Source of the DNA: Mesocentrotus franciscanus
Taxonomy: Eukaryota; Echinodermata; Echinoidea; Camarodonta; Strongylocentrotidae
Direction of reading: 5' to 3'
NCBI GenBank assembly: GCA_037976565.1
Contig: CP137683.1
Location: 11,149,665 to 11,213,664 of the forward strand
DNA: 64,000 nt
A program made the translations under genes and the position numbers. Positions 21,053 through 31,895 of the stretch are shown here, one piece after another (the stretch's first letter is position 1; every line of letters begins with the position of its first letter). The notes under the pieces were generated by a model. It worked only from the letters and a program-made list of their open reading frames with translations, was not told the DNA's origin and searched no databases.

Positions 21053-22026
21053 ATCTGCCCGGCCCTGTCAACCAATTCGCCAAATTATTCAATCTGAATG
21101 TGATAGAAAAGAAATTGAATTAATTTTAAACGAGATCTCAATTTGAATTGAATTGAACTGAAAGTAATCTAGAGTGACTAGACTACTATCAATATTAACT
21201 ATTTTCAGTAGCACAATTTGTAGTGCTACTCAGCTGTCAAATGGTGCTACTGCATGATTGATAGTGGAGCAAACAAATGGTAGATTCCTAATAATAATAT
21301 TAGGCAAATTAATAATGACTCTACTCAATTCAATTTAAGTGGGAAATTTAGGCCATTTATAATAATATAGATCTAGGGCCTATCATGGTTTTAGAAACCA
21401 CTCCTTCGTCTGCATGCACTCTGTGGGTGGAAAAAAGGAGACAATGTCTATAAAATGGCATGTGACGTGCTAGTACTGTGCGGAGCGAATAATGGTTTCC
21501 CATTTCATGATGAAGCTCTACTCGAGCGATCAAGTGCTAGTAGTGCCGCCTAGTACTAATAGTAGTAATAAACTATAGAGTATTGTGCGGAAAAATTGGT
21601 GGTTTCCTCTTTTACGATGATGCTGAAATATATTTTACAGTCGATCTACTCTAGAGTCTAGTCTTTACTAGTATAGACTATAGAGTGATTAATAATAATC
21701 ATTGATTTGCGATTAACAGTCTCGTTGATGGTCTATCAGTATCATTATCAAATAAAATTGAGTATCGTAACTTTGTTGAAATTGCCACTGGGCACTGGCA
21801 CTGATCAGTGATCGAGTGATTCAAATTTCAATTCATGCATGCTGCTGATATAGACACACCCTGTCTATTTTCACAAAATCACATTCCAATTGTTGATCTT
21901 TCACCTACTATCTATAATCTAGTAGGCATAGTCTATCAGTATCACTATCAGTATGTCTATATATTAGTAATAGTAGGGTAGGCCTAGATCTATATAATAA
22001 AGTCTATATAGATGGGCAATTTCACA
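21053..22026. other. 5' flank of gene 1
   Basis: AT-rich sequence with many short CTAG/TAGT words and no recognisable gene. It should contain the gene 1 promoter, but I see no TATA box, initiator or CpG island to place it. Confidence 0.4.
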
Positions 22027-22877
22027 GTAACAGAATTACATTTCAGAGAAATTTTGGCTCTATTTTTATAAACTGTAGACAGGTGGTTAGACCTAGCTGA
22101 TTATCTATCTAGTTAAATTATTGTATTATGCACCTGTTAGCAAATCAAATTTATTTTAAAAAAAAATATCTACATTCGGAACACCCCAGGACCCAAAGTG
22201 TGTCGGTAACGGAATTACGGCCGAAAAATTGGGTTATTTTTTCAATAACTTTGAAAAGAATTCCTCTGAAATCTGCAGCAAATTGGGGCTGAAGTAATGC
22301 TAATAAAGGGTGCTTGTATTGATGACTGTCCCATGGCAAGATTTGTTTGGGTGAAGTTGTCATGGGGTGCGTTTATCGGGTCTTGCCATCAGATATGTAC
22401 ATATCGAACCCCACTATCGAACCCCACTATCGAACCCCACTATACGAACGTGATTCTCGGGATGTCGCGTTTATCGTCTCTTCACGATTCAAAATAAAGG
22501 CCTTGTCTCTGCCCAGCTGCTTTGCGCCGTTTGACCTTGGAAGCAGATTAGCCTGGGAAGGTCCACAGAGCTATATGGGAAGGTCCGATTTGTATGTGGG
22601 GTTCAAAACAGCTTTGCGTTTATCGTGTCTCAGAAACGTGATTCTGGCTGTATGTCACATTCAAAACGCACCTTTTTCGTTACAATATGCCCATATCTAA
22701 AGACGTTTGAAATAGGGCTTTGCGTTTATCGCCTTAAAAATTTGCCTGAAAGACGTTTGAAAACGCTGATTCTAGGCAAAAATTTGGTCGATAAACGCGA
22801 CCATGGTTTATCTATGCTGGATGGTTTTCTGAAGAAAGGTAGCGGTAACGGAATTACACAAATGGTAACGGAATTAC
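22027..22877. repeat. Unclassified repeat region with GCGTTTATCG and GTAACGGAATTAC motifs
   Basis: GCGTTTATCG occurs at 22369, 22467, 22616 and 22722 and inverted at 22789. GTAACGGAATTAC (one variant) occurs at 22027, 22206, 22845 and 22865, thus bracketing the cluster. A foldback pairs 22722-22754 with 22774-22798. No convincing coding frame is seen. Confidence 0.5.
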
Positions 22878-24164
22878 GTCTTCTGAAATAAGGTTGAAAA
22901 AAAGTAGTTTCGTAAACATTATGTAGGCTTAAATTGTTGTTTCATTGTTTCAGGGGTTGCAATAATTGATTTTAACTACAAAGCAATTCATATGTGTACG
23001 GTACTTAATTTCATTTTTTTTTTGGAAAACACCTCTTTTATATTGTTAAATGGCAAGTAAATATGACATTTCTGAGCAAATATTGGTGTGTGGTGATCAA
23101 ATTTAAGTCAATATGTGTTAATATAGTCACTAGTTTACAACTATATTAAATTGGTTTAGTTTGCAAGTAGGAACATCACACAAAGTTTGACAAACTACAT
23201 ACATGTATATATCTTTACATTGCCGGTAAAGGAGTTATATGTACGCATATATATACACATTTGTGACCATCCATGACAAACTGGTTGTGAATTCGCCAAG
23301 GCCAATTTATAGATACAGGTCAGTAAACTCAACAGTATAAAGGATATTCAATTGGTTTATTGACTATTTTGAGTGCCTATGAACCAAGCAAATACCAATT
23401 TATTATTTTAAAGCGTATTCTATGCAGGTTTTATCAAAATCAATTAAAAATTGCAACTTTACAACCGGTTCGTCGTGGACAGTGACATTTAAGCATTCAA
23501 ACATTTTCAAACAATTACAAAACACTTAGTTAAGTGCTACTAATAACACTGCCTACACCCAACACAGGGATCTCGGTGTAATATAAAAACAAAACACATA
23601 AATATTTATTTAGAAAGATTTCAGTCCATAAAACCAAACACCAAAATCTAAACTAATTATAAAAAGAGAGCTTAATATAGCAATCATTTTGTCAACAGCA
23701 TTGCAATTATATTTCACACCAGAATTTGTAAATCATCCTACGTCTCATATTTTCGTTGAGCCAATTTTCTAACCTGCTGAGCCAATTTTGCTACACACGG
23801 CCTTATAGAGGGAGCACTGGTTATCATTCTGTTTAATTTAAATTAATTACTAACCTCGTCAGATAATTCCATACTACAATTTCAATCCACAAAACCTAGC
23901 ACCGGATTCAAAACTAATTAATTAAGATCATGTCATCAACAGAGTTGCTATAAAATGTCAAAATTTGTAAATCATTATGCCAATTCACTAAATTGTTATC
24001 ATTCTTAGGAAACACTGGTTATATCATTCTTTTAAAATTAATAATACACACCTCACCAGTTTTCTTGAATTTGTTACAACACATTACAAACTTGACCATT
24101 GTCATCATTTTTTATTACAAACATTTGAAGCTTTAACAAAATTTCATCCTGTCATATTTTCTCT
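22878..24164. other. Intergenic, AT-rich
   Basis: No gene, RNA or clear repeat boundary was recognised. Two related stretches near 23620-23790 and 23875-23960 ('tttcagtccataaaacca', 'tttcaatccacaaaacct') look like old duplicate copies. Confidence 0.4.
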
Positions 24165-24615
24165 GAAGTCTGAGCGCTAGCGGATCTAGTCAAAGGCGCT
24201 CTGCCACCCCACTTCCATTAGTCCCATAATATATGTATAATAAGTAGACTAGAGTATGGAAGTTGACCGTCTGCAAGAGGGCTAGTCCGCTATGGGCGTA
24301 GGCGGCGTAGCCATCTACATGTAACTTCTATTTGTTCTAATGAAATATATGTTTTTTGATAGATTAGATCTTCCACTTCAACCTCCACCGCATTGTTTTT
24401 TAGTGTCTTTTCTCTGAGCGCTAGCGGACCTAGTCAAACTCAAAGTCACCCTACAACCCCCTTCCCTCACTCTCATATGTTTTACGCTTGCTGCACGAGT
24501 CGGAAAGTGACTGTCTGCAAGGAGACTAGTCCGCTACCTGTCGAAGCCTTCCAACTTTTTAAGAAATATCATGTTTTCGATAGATTAGACCTTGCTCTTT
24601 AATTTAACTTCCACC
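24165..24615. repeat. Direct duplication of a hairpin-forming segment
   Basis: 'tttctctga..gcgctagcgga.ctagtcaaa ... gtctgcaag..gactagtccgcta ... gatagattaga' occurs twice (24165-24368 and 24408-24590). Each copy can fold, since GCTAGCGGACCTAGTC is roughly inverse to GACTAGTCCGCTA. Confidence 0.65.
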
Positions 24616-24829
24616 TGTGAGAAAGTGTATATTATTATAGACCCTAAGTCTTCATTTTTAGGAAAAATCCTCCCCAAAAGATAAGAAAATTGACACGATC
24701 CAGGTAAGAAACATAACGAATTTTAAATCATGGCCATCATTTGAAGAAAAGATGAATATTTACTTGATTTTTAGGTCTGTTTTAGTAGGGTATCTCCACG
24801 CCGGAGTTACGGGTCGAAGTCTGGATATT
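24613..24829 (+). repeat. Left arm of inverted duplication around tRNA-Met
   Basis: About 70-80 percent similar by eye to the reverse complement of 26229-26431. It includes an exon-like 42-nt segment (24662-24703) between TTTTTAG and GTAAGAAAC, and ends 'gtagggtatctccacgccgg'. Confidence 0.7.
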
Positions 24830-25182
24830 ATTGGGTGCGAAATCAAATTCAAAATGAAGGAATGGTTGAATTAAACTTACTAGCATACTAGGTCTAGCTA
24901 CTTACTAGACCTTAGCAACATATTTAGGCGCCTAGCCCTAGGAAATCCTTGTTCCACTTCAGGGTATAGAAAACATCATCCAAGCTAACAAGTTAGGTAT
25001 TCACGAGGCTGTGTTACATGCTACACTGTAGTCCCACATCTTCATTATTTTGTTAATAATATGCCTAAGTTAAGATTTAGGATAGTGTACACATTATGCA
25101 ACTTGTATGTGCAGCTTTAACTACTACGCATGCGCTTTGTTTTGTAGCAATATTGTTACTAAATTCGCCACTGTGCTGAGCC

Positions 25183-25255
25183 GCCTCGTTAGCGCAGTAG
25201 GCAGCGCGTCAGTCTCATAATCTGAAGGTCGTGAGTTCGATCCTCACATGGGGCA
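25183..25255 (+). tRNA. tRNA-Met (elongator), anticodon CAT
   Basis: A 73-nt intronless gene: acceptor arm GCCTCGT pairs with ATGGGGC (two G-T wobbles), D-arm TAGCGCAGTAGGCAGCGCG, anticodon loop CTCATAA (anticodon 25216-25218), T-arm with GTTCGATCC, discriminator A and no encoded CCA. It matches the conserved animal elongator tRNA-Met closely. The internal A and B boxes serve as Pol III promoter, and a run of six T (25266-25271) downstream is a suitable terminator. It lies alone between the arms of an inverted duplication. Confidence 0.97.
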
Positions 25256-25265
25256 AGCTTAATCC

Positions 25266-25271
25266 TTTTTT
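25266..25271 (+). terminator. Pol III T-run terminator of tRNA-Met
   Basis: Six consecutive T eleven bases after the tRNA 3' end. Confidence 0.75.
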
Positions 25272-26228
25272 AAAATTTTGTTTTCTCCAATTAATTATTT
25301 TTTACTCCTTAATTTGTAGGGGGAATAAGCCCAGTGTAGCCAGAAAGTATATCTTATCAAAATAACGAATTTTATTGCTATATAAAATTAATTGCAAAAA
25401 TATTGTTTATTCTATTACACATTAAAGGTATTACAAAGTGTTGGTAAAAATATTGAATTCCTCTGAAACTGTTTGATCTTATAAAAAGATGTTATAGGAA
25501 TATTTTTAACCAATCTCCACTGCTGAAATACAGATATTTTTTTTTTAGTAAATTAAACAGTAATTAATAAATCAATTATTAGTTCCAAGCTGCCTGTATA
25601 TAAAACAGCCCCTGGTGTTGTTTACTAGCGCCATCTACTGTCGTACATGGTCCTTGGTATAATCGATGTTGAAACTGTGTTACGTCTCGGCGCAAGCCTC
25701 GACACCGCGGTGACCTCGCTGAGCGGGGAAGGGACTGTATTCGCATGGCTTATATCCATGGTACAGTGTGTGTCTGTGTAGTGTATGAATCAGATACACA
25801 TCTCCGTTGCCGTCAATATGCACAATGCATAGACCTACGTGATTAGTAGGTCCATGGTAAAACCCTCTTCGGCAACCGTCTCAATCTAGTCTCAGCTTCG
25901 ACTGATACAGCTCTTGGATCTATATACATGTATAATAGACAAGTTTCCAGTAGGCCTACGGGATACATGAACTCTTATTATTTGTTCAATTCTTATGTCT
26001 GAAATGTATTCAGGAAAGAATATCGGAAAGAAAGCAATATGAAAATGAATGACCACAAAATCGTTCAGATATAGGCCTACATGTAAGAAATACAAGAAAT
26101 ATGTCTATCTAGATAGTCTCTCTTTCTCTCTGTCTCTCTCTGTCTCTCTCTGTCTCTCTCTTTATTTCTCTCCCTCTCCCTCTCTCTTTCCTAAAACACG
26201 GTAGTTTGTTTGGCGCTAGTTCAGAATC

Positions 26229-26431
26229 ATATCTAGACTTCGACCCCTAACTCCGGCGTGAAGATACCCTACTAAAACATACCAAAAATCAACTAAATCT
26301 TCATCGATTGTTCAAATAATGGTCATGATTTAAAAGCCGTTATGTTTCTTACCTGTTTTTGTCAATTTTCTTATCTTTTGAGGAGTATTTTTCTGAAAAA
26401 TGAACACTTTAGTATACACTTTCTCACAGGT
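26229..26431 (-). repeat. Right arm of inverted duplication around tRNA-Met
   Basis: The reverse complement of the left arm at 24613-24829, again with an exon-like 40-nt segment (26392-26353 on the minus strand) flanked by TTTTTCAG and GTAAGAAAC. A third partial copy in the left-arm orientation is at 26513-26575. Confidence 0.7.
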
Positions 26432-26879
26432 TTCACGGCAAACCGCTGCACAATACATAGTGGGTTGCGTGCGGTCGAGCGCCTGCGTGAAGTTATCTAC
26501 CGTAATACTTAGGGTATCTCCACCCCGGAGTTACGGGTCGAAATTTGATATGATTCTGAACTAGCGTCGTTTGTTTTTTCCTGTACCGTTTGGATTATAA
26601 CCAATTATATTTCACCGCGTCTCTCTCGATCTCTCTCCGAAATATTATAGGCCCTTATTATCATTGTCATATATATCATCCTCATCTACATGCATAACCC
26701 AAACCCACAAAAATATATGGTCACTTCACGAAAATGAGAATTTCTATCGTTTTTGTGATTATATCATTATCCTTGTCATATCATCAACATCTACATAACA
26801 GTAAAAAACAAATATGATTCTTAATTTCACGGTAATGAGAACGTATATCGTTTTTGTGGTTATTATCCTTGTCATTATA

Positions 26880-27300
26880 TCATCCAAATAAAATTCAAAC
26901 ATGGTTTATTTCTAATTCGATACCAGTGATTTACAAATGTTGCTGAAATGACATTTTTTCCGGGATTTGACCACCGAAATACAATTCAAACGTGGTTTAT
27001 TTCTAATTCGATACCAGTAATTTACAAATGTTGCTGAAATGACATGATTTTCCTGGATTTTTCGCACTTTTTTTAAACAATTTATACTTTTGTATGCGTA
27101 ATTTGTTGGAAAATGACTCATTCCCAAATTTACAGACGGGCAAAAAATATGCTTATTTAGAAGCATTCATGTCAGGACCTGCGGAACGGCGGTGCTCGGG
27201 GGGCTCGAACCCCCTCACCTTTTTGAAAAAGAGTAATAGAAAGAAAGAAAGAATAGCGACCTGCCAGTGTCACAAATGAGATATCAAAATATGCATGCTC
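26880..27300. repeat. Dispersed repeat with duplicated 'ttcaaacgtggtttatttctaattcgatacc' unit
   Basis: A unit of about 90 bp appears twice in tandem here (26896 and 26985) and again near 34045 and 34955. The following 'gacctgccagtgtcac' block recurs near 34940 and 35985. Confidence 0.7.
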
Positions 27301-27304
27301 ATCT

Positions 27305-27775
27305 GACCGTAATTTATTGCCTTCGCGCGGGGAAACTGAATCGAGAACGGTACAACGAATCGTCTTCTTTCTAATAATTTAATGAAACGTCAAAGCTTCG
27401 CTTCGCGCGGGAGGGGAAAAAATTTAATTCAGACAAGGATTAAGAGTCGAGAACGGTACAACGGATCGTCTTCTTTCTAATAATTTAATGAAACGTCAAA
27501 GCTTGGGTGAAACTGAATTCAGACCAGGATTTAGAGTCTAGAACGGTACAACGAATCGTTCCTCTCTCTAATAATTTAATGAAACGTCGCTTCCTTCGCG
27601 CGGGGGAACTGAATCGAGAACGGTACAACGGATCGTCTTCTCTCTAATAATTTAATAAAAGTCAGCTTGCGCTTCGCGCGGAGGGGTAAATTTAATTCAG
27701 ACAAGGATTAAGAGTCGAGAACGGTACAACGGATCGTCTTCTTCTCTCTAATAATTTAATGAAACGTCAAAGCTT
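27305..27775. repeat. Satellite array A, part 1
   Basis: Units of about 100-125 bp with 'gagaacggtacaacgaatcgtcttctttctaataatttaatgaaacgtcaaagctt' followed by the hairpin word CGCTTCGCGCG. The same unit fills 29573-30246 and the hAT element at 60999-61771. Confidence 0.85.
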
Positions 27776-27781
27776 CCGGGG

Positions 27782-29566
27782 ACAGAGGCGGCGCTCCCGG
27801 GGGGGGGGGGCAGGGGGGCACAGTGCCCTCCCACTTTTTTAAGAACCCCAAAAGTGCCCCTTTACATAGGAGAAATGTCCCTTTAACTTTGTAAAGTGCC
27901 CTTTACATAGGAAAAGTGCCCTTTTACTTTGACAAGTGCCCCTATTAATTTTTAAAAGTGCCCCTTCCCCTTTCCACCTCTGATAAGTGCCCCTTTTATG
28001 TTGACACTTACCCCTTTTCCTTCAACAAGTTCCCATTTTCCTTTGCAATATTCTCATAAGTGCCCTTTTAATCTCTAGTAAGTGCCCTTTCAGGTACGAG
28101 AAGCGCCCTTTTCACTTTTGATAAGCCCTTCACCTCTGATAACTGTCCTATTCAAATCTGAGAGGTGCCCTTTTGCTTTGACAGGTGCCCCTTTCCTTGT
28201 AAGAAGTGCCCTTCCTCTTTTAATAACTACCCCTTTTAACTCGGATAAACGCATCTTATCTTTTCACATGTGCCCCTTTCCTTTCTAATAAGTGCCTTTT
28301 CCTTATGATAAGTGCCCCATTAAAAAGAGCCCTTCTCATAAATGCCCTTTACCTATGAAAATTTCATTTCATTTCATAGCAGCCTTTCAGTAGAACAAAA
28401 TAATCTCTTGAAAAAATACAACCTAGAGTATGTGATTATTTTAGGGCCAAGTTACATTACCTATTCTAATGCCTGTCAAGTGCAATTTACCAACTCTTGA
28501 GAGGAGACTTTATTTTAGAAAATTCCCAAAATCCTTTCAAATCCTCTTTTGTCAGACCTGATTACCTCAGAAAAATCTCTAATAAATCTCTTCGCCATAT
28601 TCCCATTGCCTCTTTTTCAATTCAAAACAAAAGGTTTAAAAATAGCCCCCTTTCATTTTTAGTCGATATACCAATAAAAATTGAAGTTTGTTTAAAAAAG
28701 TAATACTTTTATCCCTATTGCATTTATGAGTGCTTTCTCCTTCTCATAAGTGCCTCTTTTCATGCAGGTCCTATTGTAATCCTTTAGATGCTTAATGCTT
28801 TTTCACACAATAATGACATTTTAACAAAATAACAGCTCATGCTTTTTTGTATTTTTGATAACTTGCAATGTCTTTTCTTTTTATTACAAATCCTATTTTT
28901 AATATTGCTAGTTTTACATGTATATCTCTAAAAGTGTTATTTATTGTGCCTAATGTAAACATGAATACTCCATCCATGGCTGTCTTTCATGTAAAATTGT
29001 ATTTGTATGAACCATGTTTGTGCTGTAATAAATCCTTTTTAATTGAATTGCTTTGTTTGAAAGTGTTCCTTTTCATTCTCATAATAAGTGCCCTTTTCCT
29101 CTAATTTCCAGCGACTAAGAGCAATTTCAAACTGCTCGCTACGCTCGCTCGCATCATAGATGTTATAATTATGTTACTTATCAAAGGCCTTTTCAGTCTT
29201 CCGTTATGAGAATGTGTTTATAATCCCATCAGGATTGGGGTTTTCTCTTTATAAGATGTACCGGTAATTTTTCGCGCTGCGACCTCACAAATCTTTATTG
29301 CTCGCTTTGCTCGCTCGCAAGTGAATTTTCAGACCATAGCATCCAACTGCAAAGTATGATGCTTAACCAATATCTTATATGATGTATAAAGAGAAACAAA
29401 TATTAAAATCACCCCTGATAATGTAATCACAATATAGGGGTATATACCAATGTTTAAAAACTTGTATCTTTTCGCTTTGAGATTTCCTTTGAAGGTGCCC
29501 TTTTTTCCAGAAAGTGCCCTTTTTTGTTGGTGCCCCCCACTTTGGAAGTCGCTCCGCCGCCTCTGT
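27782..29566. mobile_element. 1.8-kb transposon with 12-bp TIRs and 6-bp target duplication
   Basis: The ends are ACAGAGGCGGCG and its inverse, with CCGGGG on both sides (27776-27781, 29567-29572). The element splits the satellite array. The left third consists of degenerate units of AAGTGCCCTTTT (27830-28350). No transposase frame is seen, so it is non-autonomous. Its right portion recurs at 39595-40076. Confidence 0.78.
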
Positions 29567-29572
29567 CCGGGG

Positions 29573-30246
29573 AAAGTGAATCGAGAACGGTACAACGAAT
29601 CGTCTTTCTCTAATAATTTAATGAAACGTCAAAGCTTCCGCGCTTCGCGCGGGAGGGGTTGAAACTGAATTCAGACAAGAAATAAGAGTCGAGAACGGTA
29701 GAACGCATCGTCCTCTTTTTCTAATATTTAATGAAACCTCAAAGCTTCCGCGCTTCGCGCGGGAGGGGGAAACTGAATTCAGACAAGGATTAAGAGTCGA
29801 GAACAGTACAACGAATCGTCTTCTTTCTCTAATAATTTAATGAAACGTCAAAGCTTTAGCGCTTCGCGCGGAAGGGGGGGGGACTGAATTCAGACAAGGA
29901 TTAAGAGTCGAGAACGGTACAACGAAAGATCGTTCCTTTCTCTAATAATTTAATGAAACGTCAGCTTCTGCGCTTCGCGCGGGAGGGGAAATTTAATTCA
30001 GACAAGGATTAAGAGTCGAGAACGGTACAACGAATCGTCTTCTCTCTAATTTAATGAAACGTCAAAGCTTCCAGGGGAAGTGAATCGAGAACGGTATAAC
30101 GAATCGTCTTCTTTCTCTAATAATTTAATGAAACGTCAAAGCTTCGCGCTTCGCGCGAGAGGGGGGAAACTCAATTCAGACAAGGATTAAGAGTCGAGAA
30201 CGGTACAACGAATCGTCTTCTTTCTCTAATAATTTAACGAAACGTC
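29573..30246. repeat. Satellite array A, part 2
   Basis: Continuation of the units at 27305-27775 after the inserted transposon; six to seven units, most with a CCGCGCTTCGCGCGG perfect hairpin. Confidence 0.85.
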
Positions 30247-30559
30247 TCAAACCCAAAAATACGGTCCTATCACGCGAATGAGAACTTCTATCGTTTTTTG
30301 TGATTATTATTATCCTTGTGATATCATCCTCATCTACATGCCCCCAATAAAAAAATACGGCCCTTTCACGCGAATGACATCTTCTATCGTTTTGGTGATT
30401 ATTATCCTTGCCATACATTATCATCCTCATTTACATGAACCACAACCAAAAAAGGGATAATCATCAGAATATTCATGATGGATTCCGATTTATCAAATTG
30501 TCTCCGATGTATTTCAGCGTTATATTGCGAAGAAGAACAAGAATGTATGTCAATACATC

Positions 30560-30886
30560 CAGTGGCGGATCCAGGGGCCCGGCCCCCTCCCCTAGCAAAA
30601 AAAACAGGTAAAAACACCCTTTTGAAGAAAAAGAAGATGGGCCCCCTCCCCTGGCGCCCAAGGGTGGGGATGCCCCCCAAAAAGTGTGCTCACTACCCTG
30701 GCGCCCAAGGGGGTGGTGGCGGTGGAAAAATAACTCTTCCCGGATGGAAAACCTTTTTCGGGTGCCAAAAAAATTGTGCTCACAACCCCCCACTGAGCAA
30801 AAAATCGACCGGCACGATTTTCAAATTTTTCGCACGAAGTGGGCGCCTTTAGGCCCCTCCCTTGCCGCCGGCTGGATCCGCCCCTG
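30560..30886. mobile_element. hAT-type MITE, 327 bp
   Basis: The ends CAGTGGCGGATCCAGGGGC and the inverse of CAGGGGCGGATCCAGC form TIRs, and an exact 8-bp duplication AATACATC lies on both sides (30552-30559, 30887-30894). An 8-bp duplication with CAG-starting ends indicates the hAT superfamily. The interior is Pro/Gly-frame low-complexity DNA with no transposase. Confidence 0.88.
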
Positions 30887-30894
30887 AATACATC

Positions 30895-31210
30895 TACATT
30901 ACTTTATCTTTTCACTTGACAGTGGACAGTGCCATTCTCTCAGTTTGAGAAATGGGTAAGAAGGTCCAATGTCAACTTGAAGATTATCAGTCTGGACAGC
31001 AAAAACAAATGCTTTTCAATATGCGTTTAGTGGGCATACCATAATGGCATTAAAAAATAGTGTGAATTGTTCTACTCACCAGGCCGCATAATAATAGGCC
31101 TATCAAATTTGAAAGTTAGATTATTTCGAGCTTCACAATAATATGCAGTTGTTGTTTTTATTTTTATTGTATTTGTGTGCATCCAATTCACTTAGGGCTT
31201 AGGCCCAATC
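30895..31210. other. Intergenic
   Basis: No gene or repeat boundary was recognised in this stretch. Confidence 0.4.
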
Positions 31211-31214
31211 TCAA

Positions 31215-31895
31215 TTCCAGAAAGAGAGAGAAAGAAAGTTTGAGATAAAGAAAGATGAATGAGAAATAATTGAGAGAGATAGGTCGAGAGAGAGAGGGAA
31301 AGAGAGAGAGAGAGAGCGAGGGGAAAGAGAGAGAGAGAGGGAGAGAGAGAGGGGTGAGAGGGAGAGAGAGAGTAACAGGATAGTGAGGGATCAATAGAGA
31401 GAGAGAGAGAGAGAGAAGGGATAGTCAGGAGAGAGAGTGAGAGAGAAAAGGGATACAGAAGAGAGAGAGAGAGAGAGAGAGTGCAAGCATGTGGAGATCG
31501 AATTCGAGAGGGAAAAGGTGAAAGGGGTACAGAAAGAAGAGAGAGAGAGAGAAATAGTGAGAGAAAGAAAGAGGAAGGGGATGAGTGATAAATTAAAGAG
31601 AGAAGCGATGAGAGAGAGAGAGAGAGAGACAGAAATATACATCGAAAGAGAAATAAATAGAGAAAGAGTAGAATGGTATGGGGTAGAGAAATAAAGAGAG
31701 AGGGAGAGGGAGAGAGAAGGGATAGAGAAGAGAGAGAGAGAGAAGGGATAGAGAAGAGAGAGACAGAGAGAGAGAGGAGAGAAGAGAGAGGAGAGAAGGG
31801 ATATCGAAGAGAGAAAGAGAGAGAGAGAGAGGGGGAGATGAGAGGGATATAGAAGCGAAAGAGAGAGAGAGAGAATATCAAGTGAGAGTAACATA
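31215..31895. repeat. (GA)n-rich purine tract, about 680 bp
   Basis: GAGAGA with scattered GGGATAGAGAAG units. The long Ser/Leu and Arg/Glu frames on either strand come from the dinucleotide bias and are not genes. Confidence 0.95.

Noticed and set aside
27305..30246. CRISPR-like array
   Set aside because: The spacing is irregular, the repeat unit is over 100 bp with no unique spacers, and the DNA is eukaryotic.
30402..30880. Gly/Pro-rich frames around 30.4-30.9 kb
   Set aside because: They lie inside the hAT MITE and its GC-rich homopolymer runs.
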